The notes under the pieces: generated by a model
Seen by the model: only the letters and a program-made list of their open reading frames with translations
Told to the model about the DNA's origin: nothing
The model's database searches: none
Translations under genes and position numbers: made by a program
Shown here: one piece after another, positions 19,501-28,429 of the stretch
How the letters are laid out: the number at the start of each line of letters is the position of its first letter
Numbering within the stretch: position 1 is the first letter of the stretch
Source: Limnobaculum xujianqingii
GTDB lineage: Bacteria > Pseudomonadota > Gammaproteobacteria > Enterobacterales > Enterobacteriaceae
DNA length: 64,000 bases
Direction of reading: 5' to 3'
NCBI RefSeq assembly: GCF_013394855.1
Contig: NZ_JABMLK010000002.1
Span: 186,001-250,000 of the forward strand

Positions 19501-20433
19501 ATGTATACCGAAGACAGTTACCTTGCCAGAAATCGACTGCTGAACAGTTATCAGTTATCAAAACTTCACACCTTTGAGGCAGCTGCACGCCACAGCTCTT
19601 TCGCCATGGCAGCGGATGAACTTAGCCTTAGCCCCAGCGCCGTTAGTCATCGGATTAATGGGCTGGAAGAAGAGCTGGGCATTAAGTTGTTTCAACGTTT
19701 TCATCGTAAAATTGAGCTGACGCCAGAAGGGCAGCGGGTTTACTGGGCGCTGAAGTCATCTTTGGAGTATCTGAATCAGGAAATTCTGGAGATTAAAAAC
19801 CAGGAGCTGTCGGGTAATCTGACGGTATATTCCCGTCCCTCTATCGCTCAGTGCTGGCTGGTGCCCAAACTGGCAGATTTTGGTCGTCAGTATCCTTCCA
19901 TTAGCCTGAATATTCTCACCGGCAATGAAAACGTAAATTTTCGCGGTTACGGTATCGATCTGGCGATCTATTTTGATGATAAAACGCCGGAAAAGCTGGC
20001 CTGTCAGCATCTGATGGATGAGTCGATGGTGCCGGTATGTAGCCCGGAATATGCTGAGCAGCATCAATTGCAGGGAAATATCCATAACCTGAAGCACTGC
20101 ACATTGCTGCACGACAGACAGGCGTGGAGTTATGATTCAGATACCGATGAATGGAGCTCATGGGCCCGACACTTTAACGTCACGTTAGAGGCAGATCGAC
20201 ACAGTATGGGGTTCGATCGTTCCGACTTGGCAATTATTGCGGCGATTAACCACGCGGGTGTGGCAATGGGCAGGAAGAAGCTGGTGAATAAACGACTGGC
20301 GAATAACGAACTGGTAATGCCATTCCCTGAAATGGAAGTGATGTGTGAACAGCGCTATTACATCGCAACATTGCCGGAACGTAGGGACCCTAAAATTGAT
20401 GCGTTTATTGGCTGGTTAAGGGCGGTGGTGTGA
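19501..20433 (+). CDS. dsdC: LysR-type activator of D-serine genes
   Basis: 310 residues. Winged HTH at about 15-75 (LHTFEAAARHSSFAMAADEL, SPSAVSHRINGLEEELG) and a C-terminal effector domain with RPSIAQCWLVPKL and DRQAWS as in E. coli DsdC. It activates dsdXA in response to D-serine. ATG at 19501 gives the same N-terminus length (ARNRLLN) as the E. coli protein, so the longer frame from 19468 is rejected. The last 30 bases and the following 35 are repeated in diverged form at 21532-21596. Confidence 0.95.
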   Translation: MYTEDSYLARNRLLNSYQLSKLHTFEAAARHSSFAMAADELSLSPSAVSHRINGLEEELGIKLFQRFHRKIELTPEGQRVYWALKSSLEYLNQEILEIKNQELSGNLTVYSRPSIAQCWLVPKLADFGRQYPSISLNILTGNENVNFRGYGIDLAIYFDDKTPEKLACQHLMDESMVPVCSPEYAEQHQLQGNIHNLKHCTLLHDRQAWSYDSDTDEWSSWARHFNVTLEADRHSMGFDRSDLAIIAAINHAGVAMGRKKLVNKRLANNELVMPFPEMEVMCEQRYYIATLPERRDPKIDAFIGWLRAVV

Positions 20434-20468
20434 GGGCATGATGTTCGGTTTGGGGTAGTTTCATTCAC
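20404..20468. repeat. dsdC 3' end repeat, original copy
   Basis: About 65 bp covering the last codons of dsdC and its 3' flank (TTTATTGGCTGGTTAAGG ... GGCATGATGT ... TTCAC) recur, with scattered differences, at 21532-21596. The two copies flank the InsA-like gene at 21063. Confidence 0.8.
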
Positions 20469-21062
20469 GACATCGCGTCTTTGGCGCTAATTGTGCATTA
20501 TTCTGACTCATTAACATGATGGGTAATTAGCACCGCTCAAATATCTTTTTTAAGTTTGGGAGCAATATGATCATTGAATATTGTTAGACACTATATCGCT
20601 GCATAGTGTTTATATTCTGTCTGTATCCTCATTATTGGTGATAAATTAAACTTTCCTTACCTGTAATTCATATTAGCCTTACCTTTAATTTGTATTAGTA
20701 TTTTTTGAAGTGAGTATTTATTATTTCAATGTGTTGCTGTGTTTGTTTGTTTTTTTAAATTTATGTTTTAATGTTTTTTATAAGATTGTTAATTTCATGT
20801 ATTTATTGAATATTAAATTATTATTTTGATTGGTAATGGTTTTTGGTTTTTATTTCATTAACCATTTGAAATTATTGGTTTAATGCTCAATTCGTGAAGT
20901 GATTGCTTCTTATTGAATATCATAGCTTAAAAATAAATAGCATTGTAATTAATTAGTTCTTATAAGCATTATTTTTTGAAGTGGACTCAAATATATTGGT
21001 TGAATTAATTTATTTCAACGCATTAATTAGCAGCCATTTTATTAATATTTTTGGGAATTATT
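20434..21062. other. AT-rich leader of the third InsA-like gene
   Basis: No coding region seen. The first 35 bp belong to the dsdC 3' repeat; 20560-21050 is very AT-rich. The promoter of the InsA-like gene at 21063 should lie here. Confidence 0.6.
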
Positions 21063-21353
21063 ATGAGCTTTAAGTTAAAGAGAACGCAACCTATATGCCA
21101 TATTTGTGGTAGAAATGATAGCACAAAAAAATATGGTATCGGTAAGGCCGGACAGCAACGTTATTATTGTATGAACTGTGGTAAAACGTTTCAGACAACC
21201 TATATATACAAAGGTAAAGAATTTAATATTGCCGCTCAGGTGGAGATACTATGGGAGAAGAGCCATTCTGTTGAGGAAATCAGTACTGCGCTTCAGGTAC
21301 CTTTGGTGAAAGTGAAAGCGGTTGTTGCGCTGTTAGAAAAAGATAATGTGTAG
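21063..21353 (+). CDS. InsA-like zinc-ribbon/HTH protein, duplicate A
   Basis: 96 residues. CHIC ... CMNC zinc ribbon with QRYYC and GKTFQTTYIY, then a helical region (HSVEEISTALQVPLVKVKAV) consistent with a diverged helix-turn-helix. From about codon 30 onward its DNA is almost identical to the gene at 23242, while the first codons and the leader differ. ATG at 21063 has GGGA upstream; a TTG at 21051 is unlikely. No InsB. No adhesin gene follows directly: the downstream flank is a duplicated, broken segment and then a dead LysR gene. Confidence 0.8.
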   Translation: MSFKLKRTQPICHICGRNDSTKKYGIGKAGQQRYYCMNCGKTFQTTYIYKGKEFNIAAQVEILWEKSHSVEEISTALQVPLVKVKAVVALLEKDNV

Positions 21354-21678
21354 TATCGACGGTAAGCATGGTTTTTGTTTATCCATCAGCGGGCAATGGA
21401 TTAAGAGCCTATTGCTCAAGAGGTTAAAGGGCTTAAATATATTAAAACCCAAGGCTTGGTGTTATTCAGCCTTGTAGAGAGTGTGGAACAGGGACGCCAT
21501 CTTTTCATGCAGAATAAACAATAACGACTCTTTTATTGGCTGGTTAAGGGGAGGGTGTGAAGGCATGATGTGCTGTTTTGAGGCAAGTTTGTTCACTATG
21601 CCATACGTGTAACACCATGCCCTCACTATACAAATCTTGCAGAAGCTGGGCGGACTAATATAACCGACAGGTTCTCCT
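21354..21678. repeat. Chimeric duplicated flank: small-gene remnant joined to dsdC 3' repeat
   Basis: 21354-21530 repeats 23533-23711, the flank of the other InsA-like copy, including the 3' part of the small minus-strand gene (remnant about 21470-21530, no start codon). At TTTTATTG (21531-21538), which occurs in both partners, the sequence switches to a second copy of the dsdC 3' end (21532-21596). The remainder to 21678 shows nothing recognisable. Confidence 0.75.
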
Positions 21679-22585
21679 TTAAAGCGATGAGGGGGGATCG
21701 ACCATATTTTTTATAAAATCAATGGTTTCTTGTACTTGTGAAGCTAACGGTTTACCTGCAATCCATACCGCACCTACCACCAGATCGGGAATTTGTTCGC
21801 TAATATCTCGTCGAATAATACGATTACCCTCCAGCGACCAGGGCCTGTAGGAAAAATCGGACAGAATTGAGACACCCAGTCCGAGTGCAATCATGCTGCG
21901 AACGGCCTCAATGGATTTAGTTTGCAGCTTTATGTTGGGACTAAGCTGGTATTCCCCCCAAAACATATCGGCCATTGCGATATGCCCTTCCATATCCAAT
22001 AGCAGGTAATGTTGCTCAGCAATATCGACTAAGGATATTTCCTCTTTTTTCTGTAGTGGATGGTGAGGCGCGATCCAAAGTTTTTGTTTAGAGCGTAATA
22101 ATGGCGTGACACCGGTAGCAGGGGTTAGTTGATAGTTTGATGTTACCATCAGTGCGAAATCGATGGTTTCTGCCAGCAGTGCTCTCTCCAGTCCCTCCTG
22201 ATCGTCTTCAAATAAAATCATAGATAGTGCAGGAAAACGCTGATCCATAGCCTGAAGGACATTCGGCATGAGATAAGCGGCGATGGTATCGGTTATACCA
22301 ATACGGATTTCCCCGACTAAAGCATGAGGTTGTTGAGTGGCAGAATAGAGGGCGGTTTGCACCGAATCCATAATCTGCCGGGCATGTTCTAAAAAAGATA
22401 TCCCAAAACCGGTAAGCCGAATCCCTTTGGCATGACGGGTATACAGTTTTGCCCCCAGTATCTTCTCCAGGTTTTGGAGTGAGATAGTCATTGAGGATTG
22501 TGAAATATTACACCGCTGCGCTTGATATTTTGCCTGTCTCCGCAACAGCAATAAAAAATTCAAGTTGCCTTAATGAGAATGACAT
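21679..22585 (-). pseudogene. LysR-type regulator inactivated by a 5-bp deletion
   Basis: The effector domain and most of the HTH are intact (RCNISQSSMTISLQNLEKILG onward, about 290 residues). Read from an ATG at 22585, the normal LysR N-terminus appears: SLRQLEFFIAVAETGKISSA-A, then runs into GTG TAA near 22510. Restoring five bases (one CAGCG unit, near 22514-22522) would give AAQRCNISQSS, exactly the LysR spacing. The sequence CAGCG CAGCG has apparently collapsed to one CAGCG. A shorter product from an internal TTG would lack the first HTH helix and is unlikely to bind DNA. Target unknown. Confidence 0.8.
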
Positions 22586-23241
22586 TGATAAAACCAATAA
22601 TGTGAAATAGAAAATTTATATTAGCATTCCTTGTTGGAGATAAGTACCATCCAAACATAAATTCTAATACGTTGCTTTTACTATAAGGTTTGACTCTTAA
22701 TAGTATAGATTAGTATTGGTTTTTTTACATAAAATAATAATTAAATTTGAATTTATTTCGTTGTTATCATTTTGTTTAAATTAATTGAATTTTAACTTTT
22801 AGCGTTATTGAGTATACGTGTTTTATCTGTAATAAAATCAGGCGTACCTGATTGAAATTATTTTATATGAAATATATTTATTCGTGAATGTGTCTTACTT
22901 ATTGTTTTTACTTGACAAAATAATCATAACTACATGTATTAATTAATTATTTTTATAATCATTCATAAAGAATAAATTATTGTATATATCATTTTTTAAC
23001 TAATTTCTTGCTACTAAAAAATAAAAAATATTTTCAATTATTCATCATTTAATAATTTTTGTGATTTTTATTAATTATTTTTGATGTGGCTTATAACATT
23101 TTCAGAAATAGAATTCATTTAAGAATCTATGTGGCCAAATAATCTATAACAGGTATTAAGAATGTCATTTAAATTGTATTTCTTATATCAAAATATTTAA
23201 CAGGATTCATTTTACTATAGCTATTAAATCTGGAGGGATAT
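22586..23241. other. AT-rich leader of the fourth InsA-like gene
   Basis: About 650 bp without a gene and among the most AT-rich stretches of the left half. It ends in GGAGGG before the ATG at 23242. It could bind H-NS-type silencers; that is inference from composition. Confidence 0.6.
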
Positions 23242-23532
23242 ATGAAGATTAGCTCAAAGAAAATACAACCAATGTGCCACATTTGCGGCAGAAACGACGG
23301 CACTAAGAAGTATGGTGTTGGGGCGGCCGGGCAGCAGCGTTATTATTGTATGAACTGTGGTAAAACGTTTCAGACAACCTATATATACAAAGGTAAAGAG
23401 TTCAATATTGCCGCTCAGGTGGAGATGCTATGGGAGAAGAGCCATTCTGTTGAGGAAATCAGTACGGCGCTTCAGGTACCTTTGGTGAAGGTGAAAGCGG
23501 TTGTGACACGGTTAGAAAAAGATAATGTGTAG
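23242..23532 (+). CDS. InsA-like zinc-ribbon/HTH protein, duplicate B
   Basis: 96 residues: CHIC ... CMNC ribbon, QRYYC, GKTFQTTYIY, then the same helical C-terminus as duplicate A (21063). Ribosome site GGAGGG six bases before the ATG. The downstream flank holds the intact small minus-strand gene that is only a fragment beside duplicate A, so this copy is probably the donor. No InsB or IS1 ends. Confidence 0.82.
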   Translation: MKISSKKIQPMCHICGRNDGTKKYGVGAAGQQRYYCMNCGKTFQTTYIYKGKEFNIAAQVEMLWEKSHSVEEISTALQVPLVKVKAVVTRLEKDNV

Positions 23533-23640
23533 TATCGGCAGTAAGCATGGTTTTTGTTTATCCACCAGCGAGCAATGGATTAAGAGCCCATTGCTCAAGA
23601 GGTCAACGGGCTCAAATATATTAAAACCTGAGGCTTGGTG

Positions 23641-23814
23641 CTATTGCGCGTTGTAGAGTGCGTGGAACAAAGACTCCATCTTTTCATGCAGAATAAACTG
23701 CAGCGATTCTTTTATTGATGCATTGTTAATCTTGATGACTGCACTGGCAAGGGCAAGACATTGTTCAGCCAGTTCCAACGGATCACCCGGGGTTGAATCG
23801 ATAAGATTAAGCAT
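23641..23814 (-). CDS. Small acidic helical protein, copy 1 (unknown)
   Basis: 57 residues starting MLNLIDSTPGDPLELAEQ; predicted all-helical, acidic N-terminus, hydrophobic core (CLALASAVIKIN), no signal peptide or membrane segment. A paralogue with about the same sequence lies at 50013-50195 and a fragment at about 21470-21530. GGGAG lies eight bases before the ATG and pairs with CTCCC just upstream of the start (GGGAG-ATG-CTCCC), so the ribosome site may be masked in a hairpin. A longer frame from a TTG at 23829 is unlikely. Function not recognised. Confidence 0.65.
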   Translation of the reverse strand: MLNLIDSTPGDPLELAEQCLALASAVIKINNASIKESLQFILHEKMESLFHALYNAQ

Positions 23815-23899
23815 GGGAGCATCTCCCAATTTTCAGGTAACAAACTGAAATCGAGGATCGTTTTTCCGATCCGGATCCGTAATTGGATCGTTGTGAGTG

Positions 23900-24012
23900 T
23901 ATAAATTCAGGGTGAGTTTGGGTATGCTTCACGACAGCCATGATGTTACTCCATTAACGTTGTGGTCAGAGACCCCGTTAGTGTTCGCGCACTGCGGGGT
24001 TTCGCTTTTTTG
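23900..24012 (+). ncRNA. Candidate small RNA with terminator, copy 1
   Basis: Divergent to the small gene at 23641. The segment from GGTATGCTTCACGACAGCC to the T run is nearly unchanged in a second copy at 50295-50393. It contains a small hairpin (GTTA...TAAC) and a strong terminator: ACCCCG (23972-23977) ... CGGGGT (23995-24000), then a T run at 24006-24011. The possible short peptide MLHDSHDVTP is in both copies. Conservation and the terminator suggest a transcript; the exact 5' end is not known. Confidence 0.5.
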
Positions 24013-24280
24013 ACTACCGGCAAAATTGCGGGTAGTGAAGGGACTGTATATTTGTGCAGTCCTGGGGTCAATGGCGAAGCCATATCGTTGGTTGATTTCT
24101 TTGATATTTTGAAGAAGGTTCGCAAAATGGTTAAAAATATAAGAGATGTGAAAATTTTTATTTTATTAATAAGGACATGTCATCTAAGATAAATTTTATA
24201 TATCAGTTAGTGTCATAAATTAAACTAATTGCTTATCTTAATAGTATATTTTTTATATTATTTTCTCATGGATAAATAAA
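24013..24280. other. AT-rich spacer
   Basis: After the terminator, similarity to the 50.4-kb copy fades near 24070. The rest is AT-rich, with a promoter for the next gene expected near 24200. Confidence 0.4.
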
Positions 24281-25214
24281 ATGGATAATTTGCTCTTTCA
24301 GAAATTTAATGAATTTAATCATGATGATCCTTTCTTTGATTCCTTAAAAAATGATTATATTGATTTTTCTCATTGGTTAAATAGAAAGTCGCTTTCAGGG
24401 GATTCAGCATATGTTCTTTATGAAGAGTCAGGATGTATAGAAGGTTTCATGTATTTAAAAGACCATGATGATGGTGAAGATATATCCCCAAAGTTACCTG
24501 ATGGTAACCTTTTGAAAATTGGAACATTTAAGTTTTGTTCTAAACAAACATTGAGGGGGCAAAGATTTCTTAAGAAGGCATTTGACCGTGCTATTAGCAC
24601 AAAGGCTGACTATATATATTTTACTGTTTTTGAAAAACATAGTTCATTAATTAACTTGTTTCAGACATATGGTTTTTATAAGCACGGTGAAAAACAAACT
24701 ATCAATGGTATTGAATATGTTTATTTAAGAAATCTTAAAAATATCAATGGAGACATTTTACTGGATTATCCTTTTATAATGACTAAAAATGCAAATAAGT
24801 ATTTATTATCAATATATCCTGAATATCATACTAAATTGTTTCCTGATTCAAAACTGATTACTGACTCTCCTGATATTGTGCAAGATGTTTCCCATACAAA
24901 CAGTATACATAAAATTTATATATGCGGAATGAGGCAAGTCGCTGATTTAAAACGAGGAGATTTATTAGTTATTTATCGTACGGGCGATGGAAAAGGCCCG
25001 GCCTATTATCGCGCTGTTGCTACATCTATAGTAGTAATTGAATCAGTAACTCATATAAGTCAATTTTATTCAGAAGATGATTTTATCAATCGATGCAGAA
25101 AATTTAGTATTTTTAATGAATCAGAATTAAAAGGCTTTTATAGAAAAAAGAACCTTCCTTTTGTTTTAAGGTTTACTTATAACCTCGCTTTATCTAAACG
25201 TCTCACCCGTGCTA

Positions 25215-26365
25215 AATAACTGCGCCTAATAGTAGATCACCGAATGGAACTCAATCCGGTTTGAGCGATCTGATCAATCGCCAAAAAGAACATATCGCCA
25301 ACCGGACTGAGTTATGCCGATCATAGCACCGATACCCAGAAATGAACGACGTCAGATGGAAAAAATTGTCCATAAAACAACAGACAAAAACCATTCCAGA
25401 CGTCTCATGGCCATGCTGATGTTACATCGTGGTGAATCACTCAGTTATGTCGCTAAAAACCTGTGTGCAGCACGTTCCTCCGTCGGTCGCTGGATTCACT
25501 GGTTCACACTATTTGGCATCGAAGGCCTGAAAAGTCTTCCGCCCGGACGCCCAAAAAAGTGGCCTGTTGAGGCGATGATGCGCATGCTCAATTTACTTGT
25601 TGAGCGCTCTGCACAGGACTTCGGATATCTGCGGTCACGGTGGAGTACTGAGATGCTAACGATTGAAATTAATAAACTATTTAATTCAACTTTGCATCCA
25701 GGAACGATCCGTCGCTGGCTACCTGAAGGTGGGATTGTCTGGCGCAGGGCAGCTCCGACATTACATATTCGCGATCCCCTCAAAGATGAAAAACTGGCAG
25801 CGATTAATGAAGCATTAGAAAAAAACTGCGCTGACCATCCCGTCTTTTACGAGGATGAGGTGGATATCGATTTGAATCCCAAAATAGGCGCTGACTGGCA
25901 GAAAAAAGGACAGCAAAAACGAATCCCTACGCCGGGAAAAAATGAAAAGCATTACCTTGCCGGAGTACTTCATGCGGGAACGGGCAGAGTGGACTACGTC
26001 AGCGGGACAAGTAAGAACTCAGGTCTATTTATCAATATGTTACGAAAGTTGAAAAGTACATATCGCAGTGCAAAAACAATTACGCTAATCGTTGATAATT
26101 ACATCATTCACAAGAGCAAAAAAACGTTGAAATGGTTGGAGGATAATCCGAAATTTACTGTTATTTATCAGCCAATTTACTCTCCGTGGGTAAACAAAAT
26201 AGAACTCTTATGGTTGGCCTTGCACGAGACCATCACGCGCAATCATCACTGCAGAACAATGTGGCAATTATTGAATAATGTCAGACAATTTATGAAAGCC
26301 GCTTCACCTTTCCCGGGCAACAAACATGGGCTAACGAAAGTGGAGCGGTATTAGGCGCAGTTATT
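25215..26365 (+). mobile_element. IS630 element (IS630 family)
   Basis: 1151 bp, perfect 17-bp terminal inverted repeats (AATAACTGCGCCTAATA and complement) flanked by a TA duplication at 25213-25214 and 26366-26367, the hallmark of IS630/Tc1-mariner elements. One intact transposase gene inside. The perfect ends and exact reading frame of the target suggest a recent insertion. Confidence 0.95.
25314..26354 (+). CDS. IS630 transposase
   Basis: 346 residues, full length. N-terminal helix-turn-helix (SLSYVAKNLCAARSSVGRW) for end binding, then the DDE catalytic core with the acidic residues in FYEDEVD, LIVDNYIIH and SPWVNKIELLW. Very close to the classical IS630 transposase of Shigella. It is expected to cut and paste at TA targets. 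Ends 11 bp before the right end of the element. Confidence 0.97.
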   Translation: MPIIAPIPRNERRQMEKIVHKTTDKNHSRRLMAMLMLHRGESLSYVAKNLCAARSSVGRWIHWFTLFGIEGLKSLPPGRPKKWPVEAMMRMLNLLVERSAQDFGYLRSRWSTEMLTIEINKLFNSTLHPGTIRRWLPEGGIVWRRAAPTLHIRDPLKDEKLAAINEALEKNCADHPVFYEDEVDIDLNPKIGADWQKKGQQKRIPTPGKNEKHYLAGVLHAGTGRVDYVSGTSKNSGLFINMLRKLKSTYRSAKTITLIVDNYIIHKSKKTLKWLEDNPKFTVIYQPIYSPWVNKIELLWLALHETITRNHHCRTMWQLLNNVRQFMKAASPFPGNKHGLTKVERY

Positions 26366-26472
26366 TAGCCTCATTAACAATATTGGGTTGGATGGTAGGC
26401 CAGATGTTCGTTGGGGACTGTTACAATTGAGCAATCAACAATTCGAAAGCATAGTAGCTCTTGGTGAAGTAA

Positions 26473-26850
26473 ATGAAAGTTTTATTATCAATTAAGCCTG
26501 AGTTTGTAGATAAGATTTTAAACGGCACAAAACGATTTGAGTTTAGAAAAGGGGTGTTCAAAAACGATAAAGTAAAGTCAGTGGTGATTTATGCCACGAT
26601 GCCTGTAGGTATGGTCGTTGGTGAGTTTAATATACAAAGCATATTTTCAGGTTCCCCTTCTGAAGTTTGGAATGAAACAAGTGAATATGCTGGAATATCT
26701 AAGAGTTTTTTTGATAGTTATTATGAAGGCAGAGAAAAAGCCGTAGCTATTGAGATTGGTGATGTAACTAAATTTGATATCCCTCTTCCTTTAGACGCTT
26801 TAGGAGAAAACATTACACCGCCACAATCTTATCGATATCTTTATACATAG
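26473..26850 (+). CDS. ASCH-domain (PUA-like) protein
   Basis: 125 residues. Typical ASCH start MKVLLSIKPEFVDKILNGTK followed by FEFRKGVF and VVIYATMPVGMVVGEF, the basic RNA/nucleic-acid-binding signature of the family. Its ATG lies inside the last codons of the GNAT-PUA gene, showing translational coupling before IS630 entered. ASCH proteins are thought to bind RNA or modified nucleosides. Together the pair suggests an RNA- or nucleotide-related modification or toxin-antitoxin-like module; that is inference. Confidence 0.85.
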   Translation: MKVLLSIKPEFVDKILNGTKRFEFRKGVFKNDKVKSVVIYATMPVGMVVGEFNIQSIFSGSPSEVWNETSEYAGISKSFFDSYYEGREKAVAIEIGDVTKFDIPLPLDALGENITPPQSYRYLYT

Positions 26851-26904
26851 ATTTATACATCCCTCTTTAGCGGAGTTTTGTATTACTGGATATAAGAAAA
26901 TAAA

Positions 26905-27492
26905 ATGAAAAAAACACCAATCCTTCTTTCCATAATATTGTCAGCGATATGGCTTTTACTCTCAGCCCCAGCCATCTCGGATTCCGGCAACCTCAAACCC
27001 ACCCAACTCCCCCTAAAATTCATGGACATCTACACCTGCGACTCCAACTGCGAGTCCCGCTACCCCATGCATCAGCTATCTCAACTTCCTGCGCCACTAC
27101 AGCAGATAATCAACCAACAAAACCAGAAAAACATCTATAACCTGGATGGCGGCGAAGACGACGGTTACCTCTTTCTACCCGCACGAGGTGAAGTGCAAAT
27201 TGTGATAGCAGCGCGCTCCATCGTGGTTAACAGCTTCAGATTAATGACCATAAAAGACAACCAACTTATCGACCAACAGCTGATTGGCTTTTCCGGCCCG
27301 GATGACGAAGGGGTAATTGATTTCAGCATTGATAAAAACTATCGCCTGACAATCAAACGCGGCATGGCGGATATCGAACATGAGAAGCCGGTTGTCTGGA
27401 GCGAACAGCGAGTTTATGAGATTAGCGAAAACGGCAAACTTTCTGAAATTAGCAAAAAGACGTTTAACGCTCAGAAGGGGAACAGAGGTTAA
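26905..27492 (+). CDS. Secreted protein of unknown function
   Basis: 195 residues. N-terminal signal sequence (LSIILSAIWLLLSAPAIS), then a mature part with one Cys pair (YTCDSNCES), a Gly-Asp-rich GGEDDGYLFLP turn and beta-strand-rich C-terminus. Codon use in 26980-27480 is clearly more GC-rich than the preceding ASCH gene, so it is probably of other origin. No family recognised. Predicted periplasmic. Confidence 0.65.
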   Translation: MKKTPILLSIILSAIWLLLSAPAISDSGNLKPTQLPLKFMDIYTCDSNCESRYPMHQLSQLPAPLQQIINQQNQKNIYNLDGGEDDGYLFLPARGEVQIVIAARSIVVNSFRLMTIKDNQLIDQQLIGFSGPDDEGVIDFSIDKNYRLTIKRGMADIEHEKPVVWSEQRVYEISENGKLSEISKKTFNAQKGNRG

Positions 27493-27559
27493 TATTTTCT
27501 GCCGATCGAGGTTTTTGATTCACAGGCCGCGAATAGCAGCCTGTAAACAATAACCATGA

Positions 27560-28399
27560 TTAATGACAAAACTGAATTTCACAGTTTTCGATAATCACTT
27601 TCTCGCCGGGTTTGATCTCTTTCTTTGTGCCGGTTTTGGTGTCATTCAAATAACACTTACCGTTTTCCAGCGTAATCAGAGAAACCTCTTTACTCATGGC
27701 AATGCCTTTGCCTTTCAGCAAGATATCCATATCCGATGAGTAACCAACCTGAATCGCATCTTTACCAAGATTGAGCACATACTGGTTAATCGGTTTCGCC
27801 ATACTGATGCCGCTCTGCTTCAATGGTTCAGAATAAACCGTCACATCAACCCAGCCTTTACGGAACATCACTTCAGCGCTTGCTACCACAATTCCGATAG
27901 CGGCACCGGTTACAGCAACTCCAGTCACAAAACCTAAATGGAGATACATTAATAAACAGCCCGCTACGCCGCCGACGGCACCGGCAATAATTGCCAGCTT
28001 AGCGCCCATATTGGGTATATTTCTGGATACCAGAAATCCACAGGTCGCCCCACAGATGCCCCAGCCAACAATACGACCGTAATAGGCAAACTCAGAGTTT
28101 GTCATAATGCAGAAATAAACAATCGCACCGCCAAGCGCACCAAATATAAGACCCTGAAACAGAACAGCAGTCAGTTTTGATAAGATCGGGAAGGTTTTTG
28201 ATTGGTAATAGGACTGACCAATCACGATAAATAACGAAATCAGTGCGGCATTATAACCACCACCAACGGACCAGCTTGTCAGCGGACCTGGAATAGGCAT
28301 TGCATGATATAACAACGCGCTGAGAAAACCGGCCACGCCCCCGGTAATACCAAAAACGATACTTTTCTTACCGTTAAAAACTGCCATAAAACCATCCAT
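27560..28399 (-). CDS. Polytopic membrane protein with C-terminal FHA-like domain
   Basis: 279 residues from the chosen ATG. Six or so hydrophobic Gly/Ala-rich segments (residues 10-190), then a cytoplasmic beta-rich tail (LGKDAIQVGYSSDMDILLKG ... GEKVIIENCEIQF) with the spacing of a forkhead-associated domain, though the usual phosphothreonine-binding Arg/Ser are not obvious. Starts at 28399 or 28387 (ATG) or TTG 28429 are possible; none has a strong ribosome site. Convergent with the secreted-protein gene. Function unknown. Confidence 0.65.
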   Translation of the reverse strand: MDGFMAVFNGKKSIVFGITGGVAGFLSALLYHAMPIPGPLTSWSVGGGYNAALISLFIVIGQSYYQSKTFPILSKLTAVLFQGLIFGALGGAIVYFCIMTNSEFAYYGRIVGWGICGATCGFLVSRNIPNMGAKLAIIAGAVGGVAGCLLMYLHLGFVTGVAVTGAAIGIVVASAEVMFRKGWVDVTVYSEPLKQSGISMAKPINQYVLNLGKDAIQVGYSSDMDILLKGKGIAMSKEVSLITLENGKCYLNDTKTGTKKEIKPGEKVIIENCEIQFCH

Positions 28400-28429
28400 T
28401 TTATTAAGAGAATATCCAACAAATGCCAA

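Larger units (their letters stand above)
24281..26495 (+). pseudogene. GNAT acetyltransferase/PUA-like protein gene split by IS630
   Basis: The first part (24281-25214) and last part (26368-26495) join in frame when IS630 and one TA duplicate are removed, giving a 353-residue protein (LTRA|SLINNIGLDGRPD). About residues 60-150 look like a GNAT acetyltransferase (FKFCSKQTLRGQRFLKKAF ... FQTYGFYKHGEK), and about 205-300 like an EVE/PUA-type domain (KIYICGMRQVADLKRGDLLV). The interrupted copy encodes 312 residues ending at a stop inside the insertion, so it lacks 42 C-terminal residues. The intact gene would overlap the next ASCH-domain gene by 23 bp, marking a two-gene operon. AT-rich, likely acquired. 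Function unknown. Confidence 0.8.

Noticed and set aside
23962..24192. 76-residue plus-strand protein after the small helical gene
   Set aside because: The frame runs through the terminator hairpin and differs after it from the second copy at 50.4 kb; only the RNA-like part is conserved.
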